A stretch of DNA of 64,000 nucleotides, taken from assembly GCA_036510675.1 (NCBI GenBank), contig DATCDN010000071.1, forward strand, positions 44,611 through 108,610. Reading direction: 5' to 3'. This document shows, piece by piece, positions 38,716 to 47,520 of this stretch. Below the pieces are notes generated by a model that searched no databases, was not told the DNA's origin, and saw only the letters and a list, made by a program, of their open reading frames with translations. The stretch's first letter is position 1. Each line of letters begins with the position of its first letter. The stretch comes from JAATGI01 sp036510675 (GTDB taxonomy: Bacteria; Pseudomonadota; Alphaproteobacteria; ATCC43930; CGMCC-115725). Both the position numbers and the translations under genes were made by a program.

Positions 38716-39852
38716 TTGCCCGACGAACCCGACGATATCGCGTCGCTGACCGACACCTATTTTCTGCGCACCAAGGCGATCGTCGGCCGGTTCGGCGACC
38801 GGCGCGCCACCTATGCGATCTTCATGCGCCGCCCGGTGATCGCGGCGCCGCGCTTCGCCCTCGAATTTATCGCCGCGATGGCAGTCGCGCGCGGCGTGAT
38901 GTTCGATATTGAATTGCGCTATGAGGAAGGCGCGTGGGTCGGTGCCGGCGAACCGATGATCTATCTCTCCGGTTCGCTCTACCATCTGGTCGATCTCGAG
39001 ACGCTGTATTTGCAACAACTCGGGCCGCCCTGCGTCGCGGCCTATAACGCCTACGCCATGTGCGCCGATCTGCCGAAGACGGCGTTCCTCGCCATGGATG
39101 CGCGCCATTGCGCCGGCGCCGAAATGGCGGCGCAGATGGCCTATGCCGCGTCGGTCGGCTCGGCGGCGGCGAAGCGTGAGACCGGGGCCGTGGGCTTTAT
39201 CGGCAACGCCACCGATGCGACGGCGCACTGGTTCGGCAATGAGCGCGGACGCGGCACCATGCCCCACGCACTGATCGGCTATGCCGGCTCGACGGTAAGA
39301 GCGGCGGAGATGTTCCGCGAGACCTTTCCCAACGAGCCGATGACCGTGCTGATCGATTATTTTGGCCAGGAGATCACCGATGCGATCGCGGTGGCGCGGC
39401 GCTTCCCGGCGCTTGCCGCCGCCGGCGAATTGGCGCTGCGCTGCGACACCCATGGCGGCCGCTATGTCGAGGGGCTGGACCTCAACCGCTCCTATGAGGT
39501 GCTGGCCTCGGCCGCGCCGCGATCGATCCGCGGCTATCGCTCCGAAGGCGATCTGCGCCATCTGGTCGGCACCGGGGTCAGCGCCGCCGCGATCTGGCAT
39601 TTGCGGCATCGTCTGGACGAGGCGGGTTTCCCGCAGGTGAAAATCGTCGCCAGCTCGGGCTTTTCACCGGCGAAATGCCATATGATGGCGGCGGCCCAGG
39701 CGCCGATCGACGTGATCGGCACCGGCTCCTACCTGCCGGAGAATTGGACCGAAACCTATGCGACGGCGGATATCGTGGCGTATGACGACCAACCGATGGT
39801 GAAGATGGGACGCGAATTTCTGCTCGATCGCCGCGCGAGGCCGGCACCATGA
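38716..39852 (+). CDS. Nicotinate phosphoribosyltransferase
   Basis: A 378-residue enzyme making nicotinate mononucleotide from nicotinate, PRPP and ATP in the Preiss-Handler NAD salvage route. Motifs include SLTDTYFLRTKAIV at the N-terminus, the ALIGYAGSTVRAAEMF segment, RCDTHGGRYVEGLD and VKIVASSGFSP for the phosphoribosyl site. The start is unusual: no in-frame ATG or GTG lies near, and the TTG at 38716, 8 bases after the DAHP synthase stop, is the best choice although no strong ribosome binding site is seen. Its stop overlaps the nadE start by 4 bases. Confidence 0.88.
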   Translation: MPDEPDDIASLTDTYFLRTKAIVGRFGDRRATYAIFMRRPVIAAPRFALEFIAAMAVARGVMFDIELRYEEGAWVGAGEPMIYLSGSLYHLVDLETLYLQQLGPPCVAAYNAYAMCADLPKTAFLAMDARHCAGAEMAAQMAYAASVGSAAAKRETGAVGFIGNATDATAHWFGNERGRGTMPHALIGYAGSTVRAAEMFRETFPNEPMTVLIDYFGQEITDAIAVARRFPALAAAGELALRCDTHGGRYVEGLDLNRSYEVLASAAPRSIRGYRSEGDLRHLVGTGVSAAAIWHLRHRLDEAGFPQVKIVASSGFSPAKCHMMAAAQAPIDVIGTGSYLPENWTETYATADIVAYDDQPMVKMGREFLLDRRARPAP

Positions 39853-41567
39853 CCGACCAGCTGACAATGGTGCTGGCGCAACTCGATCCGACGGTCGGCG
39901 ATATCGAGGGCAACCTCGCCAAGCTGCGCCACGCGCGCGCCGAGGCAGCGGCGATGGGCGCCGACCTCATCGTCGCGACGGAACTCTATGTCGCCGGCTA
40001 TACCCCCGAGGATCTGGTGCTGAAACCGGCCTTCGTCGCGGCCTGCGAAGCCGCGGTGGCGCGGCTCGCGCGCGACATGGGGCCAGGCCCGGCGGTGATT
40101 CTCGGCACGCCGTGGCGCCAGGACGGCAAGCTCTATAACGCCGCCGCGCTGCTCGACGACGGGCGAATTGCCGCGCTGCGCTTCAAGCACGAGTTGCCGA
40201 ATTACGGCGTGTTCGATGAGAAGCGCGTGTTCGCCGCCGGCCCCGCGCCCGGCCCCGTCGTGGTCAAGGGCGTGCGCATCGGGCTGATGATCTGCGAGGA
40301 TATGTGGACACCGGACGCGACCGAGGCGCTGGGCGAAAGCGGCGCCGAGCTGCTGCTGGTGATCAACGGCTCGCCCTATGAGCGCGACAAGCGCGATGAG
40401 CGCGTCCAGCTCGCGGTGATGCGCGTGACCGAGAGCGGCCTGCCGCTCGCCTATGTCAACCAGATCTGCGGCCAGGATGAGCTGGTCTTCGACGGCGCCT
40501 CGTTCGTCCTCGATGCCGATTGCGACCTCAAGGTACAGGCGCCGGACTGGCGCGAGACCCTGATCGAAACCGCCTGGCGGCGCGGCCCCGACGGCGCCTG
40601 GCAACCAGAAAAAGGCATGCTGGTGCCACCAACCGATGAGTTGGCGGCGATCTACCACGCGATGGTGCTGGGCCTCGGCGATTATGTTCGCAAGAACCGC
40701 TTTCCCGGCGTGGTGCTGGGCCTGTCGGGCGGCATCGATTCCGCGATCTGCGCCGCGATCGCGGTCGATGCGCTGGGCGCCGACAAGGTTCATTGCGTGA
40801 TGATGCCGTCGCGCTATACCTCGCGCGACAGTCTCGATGATGCGGCGGAAGCCGCCCGGCTGCTCGATGTCGATCTGCGCACCATCGATATCGAGCCGGC
40901 GATTGCGGCGTTCGGCGGCATGCTGGCGCCGTCCTTCGCCGGGCGCGCGCCCGACATCACCGAGGAGAACCTGCAAAGCCGGGCGCGCGGCATCACGCTG
41001 ATGGCGCTGTCCAACAAATTCGGCTGGATGGTGCTGTCGACCGGCAACAAATCGGAGATGTCGGTCGGCTACGCCACCCTCTATGGCGATATGTGCGGCG
41101 GCTTCGCGGTGCTGAAGGATGTCTACAAGATGACCGTGTTCGCGCTGTCGCGCTGGCGCAACGGCCACCACCCGGACGGGCTGCTCGGCCCCGACGGCCG
41201 GGTCATGCCCGACCGCATCATCACCAAGCCGCCCACCGCCGAGCTGAAGGACAACCAGACGGACCAAGACACGCTGCCGCCCTATGACCGGCTCGACGAT
41301 ATTCTCGAATGCCTGATCGAGCGCGAAATGCCGGTCGGCGAGATCGTCGCGCGCGGCCATGACGAGGCGACGGTGCGCCGGGTGTGGCGCATGCTCGACC
41401 GCGCCGAATACAAGCGCCGCCAGGCGCCACCGGGCGTGAAGATCACCCGCCGCGCCTTCGGCCGCGACCGCCGCTATCCGATTACCAATGGATTTACGGA
41501 CGCCAACAGCTTGTCAGCGGCCGAGCCGAGCGAAACCCCGCGCGCCCCAACCCCGGCGGCGACCTAG
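39849..41567 (+). CDS. nadE: Glutamine-dependent NAD+ synthetase
   Basis: A 572-residue two-domain enzyme that amidates nicotinate adenine dinucleotide to NAD+. The N-terminal nitrilase-like glutaminase domain has the catalytic triad Glu45 (VATELYVAGY), Lys113 (FKHELPNYG) and Cys149 (LMICEDMW). The C-terminal synthetase domain has the ATP PP-loop VLGLSGGIDSA and STGNKSEMSVGY. The ATG overlaps the stop of the nicotinate phosphoribosyltransferase gene, so both NAD salvage steps are co-translated. The adenylyltransferase (nadD) is not here. A toxin-antitoxin pair follows 10 bases on. Confidence 0.95.
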   Translation: MTDQLTMVLAQLDPTVGDIEGNLAKLRHARAEAAAMGADLIVATELYVAGYTPEDLVLKPAFVAACEAAVARLARDMGPGPAVILGTPWRQDGKLYNAAALLDDGRIAALRFKHELPNYGVFDEKRVFAAGPAPGPVVVKGVRIGLMICEDMWTPDATEALGESGAELLLVINGSPYERDKRDERVQLAVMRVTESGLPLAYVNQICGQDELVFDGASFVLDADCDLKVQAPDWRETLIETAWRRGPDGAWQPEKGMLVPPTDELAAIYHAMVLGLGDYVRKNRFPGVVLGLSGGIDSAICAAIAVDALGADKVHCVMMPSRYTSRDSLDDAAEAARLLDVDLRTIDIEPAIAAFGGMLAPSFAGRAPDITEENLQSRARGITLMALSNKFGWMVLSTGNKSEMSVGYATLYGDMCGGFAVLKDVYKMTVFALSRWRNGHHPDGLLGPDGRVMPDRIITKPPTAELKDNQTDQDTLPPYDRLDDILECLIEREMPVGEIVARGHDEATVRRVWRMLDRAEYKRRQAPPGVKITRRAFGRDRRYPITNGFTDANSLSAAEPSETPRAPTPAAT

Positions 41568-41577
41568 AGAAGACGCC

Positions 41578-41820
41578 ATGAATTCCCTGCTTCAACGCAT
41601 CACGATCGATCCCGAAATCTGCGGCGGAAAAGCCTGCATTAATGGCACGCGGATTTGGGTTTCCTTGGTATTAGATTTTCTCGCCGACGGCATGAGCGAG
41701 ACCGAATTGCTGGCCGACTACCCCCAACTGGTACACGAGGATATTTTGGCGGCGATTGCTTACGGCGCTGAAGCCGCGCGCGAGCGTTTCATTGCTATGC
41801 CCACGGATCGGGTCGCGTGA
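41578..41820 (+). CDS. DUF433 protein, probable antitoxin
   Basis: An 80-residue protein with a typical DUF433 fold, a winged-helix-like domain: ITIDPEICGGKACINGTRI, then SLVLDFLADGMSETELLADYP and VHEDILAAIAYGAE. DUF433 genes are usually paired with DUF5615 PIN-like genes and are thought to be antitoxins that also bind DNA. Here the partner follows with a 4-base overlap (GTGA). It lies inside a housekeeping run, 10 bases after nadE, which suggests an inserted cassette. Confidence 0.87.
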   Translation: MNSLLQRITIDPEICGGKACINGTRIWVSLVLDFLADGMSETELLADYPQLVHEDILAAIAYGAEAARERFIAMPTDRVA

Positions 41821-42185
41821 AGCTCAAACTGGACGAAAATATTGGGCGGCGCGGTTTGGAACTTTTGGGAACATACGGTCACGATGTTTCCACCGTGCGC
41901 GCCCAGGGTCTAGGCGGCGCCAGCGACGAGCGGCTTTTCGAGATATGCGCAAAGGAACAGCGCGTTCTGGTGACCCTCGATCGCGATTTCGGCCAAGTCG
42001 TCCGATTTCCCCCCGAGAAGAGCGCCGGCATCGTCATTCTGGAACTGGGATCCGCCTTATCCTCGCTCTCGCTCCTGAACAGACTGAAACAGATGGCCGT
42101 CCTGTTCGAGACGGAAGCAGTAGCCGGGAAATTGTGGATTGTTGAGCCAAGCCGGGTTCGCATTCACCTGAACGACGAGGAATAG
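41817..42185 (+). CDS. DUF5615 PIN-like protein, probable toxin
   Basis: A 122-residue PIN-like domain. The acidic residues of the putative nuclease centre are in KLDENIG (Asp6, Glu7) and LVTLDRDFG (two Asp), as in other DUF5615 proteins. It starts with GTG overlapping the stop of the DUF433 gene. Its stop codon is directly followed by the glnS ATG, and the ribosome binding site of glnS (GAGGAA) lies inside its last codons, so glnS translation is tied to this gene. Ribonuclease action is inferred from the family. Confidence 0.87.
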   Translation: MKLKLDENIGRRGLELLGTYGHDVSTVRAQGLGGASDERLFEICAKEQRVLVTLDRDFGQVVRFPPEKSAGIVILELGSALSSLSLLNRLKQMAVLFETEAVAGKLWIVEPSRVRIHLNDEE

Positions 42186-43850
42186 ATGGCTGGCGAAACA
42201 GCGGCGACCGAAGCCGGTCGCGACTTCATCCGCGACATTATCGATGCCGACCGCGCGGCCGGGCGCGTCACGCATATCGTCACGCGTTTTCCGCCGGAAC
42301 CGAACGGCTATCTCCATATCGGCCACGCCAAGTCGATCTGCCTCAATTTCGGCCTCGCGCAGGAATATGGCGGCCATTGCGCGCTGCGCTTCGACGATAC
42401 CAACCCGGCGAAGGAGGAGCAGGAATATATCGACGCCATCGAGCGCGATGTGCGTTGGCTGGGCTTCGACTGGGGCAATCATCTCCATCATGCCTCGGAT
42501 TATTTCGAACAGCTTTATCGCTGGGCCGAGCATCTGATCCGCAACGGCGATGCCTATGTCGATGATCAGAGCGCCGAGGAGATTCGCGCCAATCGCGGCA
42601 CGCTGACCGAGCCCGGCCGCGATAGCCCGTTTCGCGGCCGGTCCGTCGATGAAAATCTCGACCTGTTCCACCGCATGCGCGCCGGCGAATTTCCCGACGG
42701 CGCCCGGATCCTGCGCGCGCGCATCGACATGGCATCGGGCAACATCAACCTGCGCGATCCGGTCCTCTATCGTATTCTCCACGCGCCGCATCCCCGCACC
42801 GGCACGCAATGGCGCATCTATCCGACCTATGATTTCGCCCATGGCCAGTCGGACGCGATCGAGAGCGTCACCCATTCGCTGTGCACGCTGGAGTTCGAGG
42901 ATCACCGGCCGCTCTATGACTGGTTGCTCGCCCATCTGCCGGTGCCGTCGCGGCCGCGCCAATATGAATTCGCGCGGCTCAATATCGGCTACATGGTTTT
43001 GTCGAAGCGCGTACTGACGACGCTGGTGCGCGATAAGCATGTCGAAGGCTGGGACGATCCGCGCATGCCGACCCTCGCGGGATTGCGGCGGCGCGGCGTC
43101 CCGCCGGTGGCGATCCGCGATTTCATCCGCCGGGTCGGCGTCGCGCGCGCCAACAGCGTCGTCGATATCGCGATGTTCGACCATGCGGTGCGCGAGCATC
43201 TCAATCAATCGGCCCCGCGCCGAATGGCCGTGCTGCGGCCGCTGAAACTGGTGATCGAGAATTACGAGGGTGCCGGCGAGACGCTTGACGCCGTCAACCA
43301 TCCTGACGACCCGGCGCAGGGCACGCGTAAGATTCCGTTCGGCCGCGAGCTTTATATCGAGCGCGACGATTTCATGGAGAATCCGCCGAAGAAATTTTTC
43401 CGCCTGTCACCCGGCACCGAGGTGCGGCTGCGCTACGCTTATTTCATCACCTGCCGCGCGGTGGTGAAGGATGCGGTGGGCCAGATCGTGGAGTTGCGCT
43501 GCACCTACGATCCGGCGACCCGCGGCGGCAACGCGCCCGACGGCCGCAAGGTCAAGGCGACGATGCATTGGGTCGCGGCGGCCAACGCCCTGCCCGCCGA
43601 AATCCGGCTCTACAATCCACTTTTCACGCGGCCCGATCCGGGGGCCGATGGCGATGTCTTCGCCGACCTCAACCCGAATTCGCTGGAAATATTGGACGCG
43701 CGCGTCGAGCCTTCCCTTGCCCAAGCCAAACCCGAAGACGCGGTTCAGTTCGAGCGCCAGGGCTATTTCTGCCGCGACGCGACGCCATCGTCCGACCGGC
43801 TGGTCTTCAACCGCACCGTCGGCTTGCGGGATTCCTACGCCAAAGGTTGA
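42186..43850 (+). CDS. glnS: Glutaminyl-tRNA synthetase
   Basis: A 554-residue class I synthetase that charges tRNA-Gln directly. The HIGH-type motif is PPEPNGYLHIGHAKS, the KMSKS loop is VLSKRVL, and the GlnRS-type RFDDTNPAKEEQEYIDAI and FEDHRPLYDWLL follow the glutamine-specific pattern, not the GluRS one. The C-terminal anticodon-binding beta-barrels are complete. Many alphaproteobacteria use the GatCAB route instead, so its presence is a lineage marker. It starts immediately after the toxin stop. Confidence 0.95.
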   Translation: MAGETAATEAGRDFIRDIIDADRAAGRVTHIVTRFPPEPNGYLHIGHAKSICLNFGLAQEYGGHCALRFDDTNPAKEEQEYIDAIERDVRWLGFDWGNHLHHASDYFEQLYRWAEHLIRNGDAYVDDQSAEEIRANRGTLTEPGRDSPFRGRSVDENLDLFHRMRAGEFPDGARILRARIDMASGNINLRDPVLYRILHAPHPRTGTQWRIYPTYDFAHGQSDAIESVTHSLCTLEFEDHRPLYDWLLAHLPVPSRPRQYEFARLNIGYMVLSKRVLTTLVRDKHVEGWDDPRMPTLAGLRRRGVPPVAIRDFIRRVGVARANSVVDIAMFDHAVREHLNQSAPRRMAVLRPLKLVIENYEGAGETLDAVNHPDDPAQGTRKIPFGRELYIERDDFMENPPKKFFRLSPGTEVRLRYAYFITCRAVVKDAVGQIVELRCTYDPATRGGNAPDGRKVKATMHWVAAANALPAEIRLYNPLFTRPDPGADGDVFADLNPNSLEILDARVEPSLAQAKPEDAVQFERQGYFCRDATPSSDRLVFNRTVGLRDSYAKG

Positions 43851-43882
43851 CAAGGCGGGCAGCGGGCCGCGATGTTGAACAT

Positions 43883-44335
43883 ATGGCGCATACCCATTCC
43901 TATCGCGCGACCCTGTCCTGGCGCGGCGAAACCTGCGGTTACGACGGCTATTCGCGCGAATACAGCGTCGCGATTCCGGGCAAGCCCAGATTCCGCGGGT
44001 CGGCCGACGCCGCCTTCAAGGGCGATGCTGGGCTCTACAATCCCGAGGACATGCTGGTGGTGTCGCTCGCGACCTGCCACATGCTGAGCTATCTCGCGGT
44101 GTGCGCCCGGCTTGGCATTACCGTGCTGGCCTATGACGACGAGGCCGAGGGCATCATGGCGATCAAGGACAAGCGCATGCGGTTCACCGAGGTAACGCTA
44201 CATCCCCGCGTGACTCTGGCGGCCGGCGCCGATGAAGCGCGCGCGCAAACGGCGCATGAACGGGCGCATGACGAATGCTTCATCGCCAATTCGGTAAATT
44301 TTCCGGTGCGCCACGAAGCGACGATCGTGCGCTGA
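43883..44335 (+). CDS. OsmC family redox protein
   Basis: A 150-residue OsmC/Ohr-like protein. The family's first active Cys is in VVSLATCHMLSYLAV and the second in HDECFIANSVNFPV, as in peroxide-reducing members. It probably reduces organic peroxides or detoxifies related compounds in the cytosol. The start at 43883 (MAHTHSYRATLSWRGE) matches the family N-terminus; the ribosome binding site is weak. It sits between glnS and cysS with short gaps, so it is likely co-transcribed. Confidence 0.88.
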   Translation: MAHTHSYRATLSWRGETCGYDGYSREYSVAIPGKPRFRGSADAAFKGDAGLYNPEDMLVVSLATCHMLSYLAVCARLGITVLAYDDEAEGIMAIKDKRMRFTEVTLHPRVTLAAGADEARAQTAHERAHDECFIANSVNFPVRHEATIVR

Positions 44336-44340
44336 TCGCG

Positions 44341-45717
44341 ATGCCGTTGCAGCTTTACAATACGGCGACGCGCCGCAAGGAAATCTTCGAGCCGATCGAC
44401 CCGGACAATGTCCGCGTCTATGTCTGCGGGCCGACCGTCTACGATTTTGCCCATATCGGCAACGCGCGCCCGGTCATCGTGTTCGACGTGCTGTTCCGGC
44501 TGCTGCGCCGGCACTATGGCGACGGGCATGTGCGCTATGTCCGCAACATCACCGACATCGACGACAAGATCAACGCCGCCGCCAAGGCCAATGGCGAGAC
44601 TATCCGCGAGCTGACCGAGCGCACCGCCGCCGCGTTTCACCAGGATGTGGCGGCGCTGAACTGCCTGCCGCCGACGGTCGAGCCGCGCGCCACCGAGCAT
44701 ATCCCGCAAATCATCCGCATGATCGAGACGCTGGTCGCGTCGGAGCATGCCTATCGCGCCGAATCCCATGTGCTGTTCAGCATCGCGAGCGATCCCGATT
44801 ACGGCAAGCTCTCCGGCCGCCCGCGCGACGAGATGATCGCGGGCGCGCGGGTCGAGATCGCGCCCTACAAGAAAGACCCCGCCGATTTCGTGCTGTGGAA
44901 GCCCTCGCCGCCCGACCTGCCCGGCTGGGACAGTCCGTGGGGACGCGGGCGGCCCGGCTGGCACATCGAATGCTCGGCGATGAGCGAGGCGCATCTCGGC
45001 GACAGTTTCGACATTCACGGCGGCGGCCTCGACCTCATCTTCCCGCATCATGAAAACGAAATCGCGCAGAGCACCTGCGCCCATGACGGCGCGCCCTTCG
45101 CGCGCTATTGGCTGCATAACGGGTTCGTCACGCTCGAAGGCGAGAAGATGGCGAAGTCGGTCGGCAATGTGCGGACCATCCGCGCGGTGCTGGCCGAGGC
45201 GCCAGGCGAGGCTGCGCGCCATGCCATGCTGATGAGCCATTACCGCGATCCGCTGGACTGGACCGGGGACCGGCTGGAGCAGGCCAAGCATACGCTCGAT
45301 CGCTTTTACTTGGGGCTGCGCGGCGTCGCTGCGATCGAACCCGATGGCAGCGCGCTATCGCACGGTGTCGCCGCCGCCCTCGATGACGATCTCAACACGC
45401 CGCTGGCCCTGGTGGCGCTGCACGATCTGCTCGGCGAATTGAACAGGGCGGTATCCGATGCCGACAAAGCGGAGCTAAAGGGCGCGCTGCTCGCCGGCGG
45501 CGCCATGCTCGGCCTGCTGCAACAGGATCCGGACACCTGGCTTCAGGGCGACAGCGACCAATCGGCGGAGATCGACGCCCTGATCGCCCAGCGCCTCGCC
45601 TCGCGCGCCGCCAAGAATTTTCCCGAGGCCGACCGCATCCGCACCGAGTTGGCGATGCGCGGAATCCTGCTGGAGGACAAGCCGGGCGGCAAGACGGAAT
45701 GGCGCCGCGCCGTTTAA
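44341..45717 (+). CDS. cysS: Cysteinyl-tRNA synthetase
   Basis: A 458-residue class I synthetase. The HIGH-type motif is FAHIGNARP, preceded by the zinc-binding YVCGPTVYD; another zinc ligand is in WHIECSAM and FPHHENEIAQS. The KMSKS motif is KMAKSVGN. The length is normal. The ATG at 44341 lies 5 bases after the OsmC gene stop, and an earlier in-frame ATG would overlap it heavily. Confidence 0.95.
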   Translation: MPLQLYNTATRRKEIFEPIDPDNVRVYVCGPTVYDFAHIGNARPVIVFDVLFRLLRRHYGDGHVRYVRNITDIDDKINAAAKANGETIRELTERTAAAFHQDVAALNCLPPTVEPRATEHIPQIIRMIETLVASEHAYRAESHVLFSIASDPDYGKLSGRPRDEMIAGARVEIAPYKKDPADFVLWKPSPPDLPGWDSPWGRGRPGWHIECSAMSEAHLGDSFDIHGGGLDLIFPHHENEIAQSTCAHDGAPFARYWLHNGFVTLEGEKMAKSVGNVRTIRAVLAEAPGEAARHAMLMSHYRDPLDWTGDRLEQAKHTLDRFYLGLRGVAAIEPDGSALSHGVAAALDDDLNTPLALVALHDLLGELNRAVSDADKAELKGALLAGGAMLGLLQQDPDTWLQGDSDQSAEIDALIAQRLASRAAKNFPEADRIRTELAMRGILLEDKPGGKTEWRRAV

Positions 45718-45730
45718 TCGGGCTGGAACA

Positions 45731-45759
45731 TTGACACGATTCCGCCCGCTATCTACTGT
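45731..45759 (+). promoter_or_regulatory. Candidate promoter of the cimA leader
   Basis: A perfect -35, TTGACA (45731-45736), and TACTGT (45754-45759) are 17 bp apart. The -10 matches only 3 of 6, but its most conserved positions are kept. About 150 bases lie between here and the cimA start. Confidence 0.45.
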
Positions 45760-45801
45760 CGCCGCCATGAACAATGCCCGGTCGATTCTGCGAATTCGCC
45801 G

Positions 45802-45823
45802 CCCGGCCTCCATGGAGGCCGGG
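45802..45823. promoter_or_regulatory. Perfect 22-bp palindrome in the cimA leader
   Basis: Arms CCCGGCCTCCA and TGGAGGCCGGG meet without a spacer, followed by an AT-rich stretch (ATCGATTTT). It overlaps a 30-codon open frame (45768-45860, ATG to TAG) with codons for Ile-Leu-Arg-Ile near its start. Attenuator, protein-binding site or dispersed repeat are all possible. Confidence 0.4.
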
Positions 45824-45910
45824 ATCGATTTTCGTTGGAACAGGCATACCAACGCCCGATAGCAGCGGTCAGGAATTTCCGGGCCGCGCTGAGGCGGCAC
45901 AGGAAGCAGA

Positions 45911-47518
45911 ATGACCATGGCCCGCGAACGTCTCTATCTTTTCGATACCACGCTGCGCGATGGGGCGCAGACCCAGGGCGTCGATTTCAGCGTCCACGAC
46001 AAGCGTACTATCGCGGCGGCGCTGGATGGGATCGGCCTCGACTATATCGAGGGCGGCTGGCCGGGCGCCAATCCGACCGATACCGCGTTCTTTAGGGAAC
46101 TTCCCGTGCCGACCCGCGCCAAGATGGTCGCCTTCGGCATGACCAAGCGGCCGGGGCGCAGCACTGGCAACGATCCCGGCCTCGCCGCGGTGCTGAATTC
46201 GCCGGCGCCCGCCACCTGCCTCGTCGGCAAGAGCTGGGATTTCCATGTCAGTCTCGCCCTCGGCATTTCGCTCGCGGAAAATCTGGCGGCAATCGAGCAG
46301 TCGATTGCCGCGGCCGCGCAACGCGGCGAGGCGATGTTCGACGCCGAGCATTTTTTCGACGGCTACAAGGCCAATCCCGATTACGCGCTGGCCTGCGCCA
46401 AGACCGCATTCGCGGCGGGCGCGCGCTGGGTGGTGCTATGCGACACCAACGGCGGCACCCTGCCCCATGAGGTCGAACGAATCGTCGCCGACGTCGCGCG
46501 GCATGTGCCGGGCGACCGGCTCGGCATTCACGCCCATAACGACACCGAGAACGCGGTCGCCAACACGCTGGCGGCGATCCGCGCCGGCGCGCGCCAGGTG
46601 CAGGGCACGCTGAACGGGCTAGGGGAGCGCTGCGGCAATGCCAATCTGGTCTCACTGATCCCGACCCTGATGCTGAAGGATGATTACGCCACGCGATTCG
46701 AGACCGGGATCGCGCCCGACGCGCTGCACAAGATCACGCATCTGTCGCGGCTGCTGGACGAGTTGCTCAATCGCGCACCCAACCGGCATGCCGCCTATGT
46801 CGGCGACGCCGCCTTCGCGCATAAGGGCGGGCTGCACGTCTCGGCGGTGGAGAAAGACCCGCGCACCTATGAGCATGTGCCGCCCGAAACGGTCGGCAAC
46901 CAGCGGCGTATCCTCGTGTCGGACCAAGCGGGACGCTCCAATATTCTGTCGCGCTTGCGCGATGCCGGCTTCGAGATCGATCCCGGACACCCGAAGCTCG
47001 GGCCGCTGCTGGAAGAGGTGAAGGAGCGCGAATTCAACGGCTACGCCTATGATGGCGCCGAGGCCAGCTTCGAGCTGTTGGCGCGGCGCATGATCGAGAC
47101 CGTGCCGGAGTATTTTCGCGTGCTGCGCTATCGTGTCACCGACGAGCGGCGCTATAACGCCAAGGGCGAGCTGATCACCGTTTCGGAGGCGATCGTCAAC
47201 GGCACCGTCGGCCGCGAGGCTTTTCTCGAAGTCGCCGAAAGCCATGACGGACCGGTCGACGCGCTGAACATCGCGCTGCGCAAGGCGTTGATCCCGGTCT
47301 ATTCCGAGCTCGAAGACATCAAGCTCACCGATTACAAGGTGCGTATTCTATCGCCGCAGGGCGGCACCAAGGCGGTGACGCGGGTGATGATCGAAACCAG
47401 CGACAAGCAGGCGACCTGGTCGACGGTCGGCGTCTCGCCCGACATCATCAATGCCTCCTACAACGCGCTGCACGACAGCATCACCTATAAGCTGTGGCGG
47501 TCGGGGCATCGGGGCTGA
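45911..47518 (+). CDS. cimA: Citramalate synthase
   Basis: A 535-residue enzyme of the LeuA/CimA family that condenses pyruvate and acetyl-CoA to citramalate, the threonine-independent entry to isoleucine. The catalytic TIM barrel starts with LFDTTLRDGAQTQGVDF and has the metal-site IHAHNDTENAVANTLAA, then GTLNGLGERCGNANL. The C-terminal LeuA dimer domain (about 390-520) is the site of feedback by isoleucine in the family. CimA-type text such as FDAEHFFDGYK separates it from isopropylmalate synthase. AGGAAG precedes the ATG; a second ATG 6 bases on is possible. trmJ follows 2 bases after. Confidence 0.93.
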   Translation: MTMARERLYLFDTTLRDGAQTQGVDFSVHDKRTIAAALDGIGLDYIEGGWPGANPTDTAFFRELPVPTRAKMVAFGMTKRPGRSTGNDPGLAAVLNSPAPATCLVGKSWDFHVSLALGISLAENLAAIEQSIAAAAQRGEAMFDAEHFFDGYKANPDYALACAKTAFAAGARWVVLCDTNGGTLPHEVERIVADVARHVPGDRLGIHAHNDTENAVANTLAAIRAGARQVQGTLNGLGERCGNANLVSLIPTLMLKDDYATRFETGIAPDALHKITHLSRLLDELLNRAPNRHAAYVGDAAFAHKGGLHVSAVEKDPRTYEHVPPETVGNQRRILVSDQAGRSNILSRLRDAGFEIDPGHPKLGPLLEEVKEREFNGYAYDGAEASFELLARRMIETVPEYFRVLRYRVTDERRYNAKGELITVSEAIVNGTVGREAFLEVAESHDGPVDALNIALRKALIPVYSELEDIKLTDYKVRILSPQGGTKAVTRVMIETSDKQATWSTVGVSPDIINASYNALHDSITYKLWRSGHRG

Positions 47519-47520
47519 GC

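Noticed and set aside
45718..45910. A tRNA gene between cysS and cimA or in other gaps
   Set aside because: No T-loop-like GTTCRANYC segment with a matching acceptor stem was found in any of the larger gaps.
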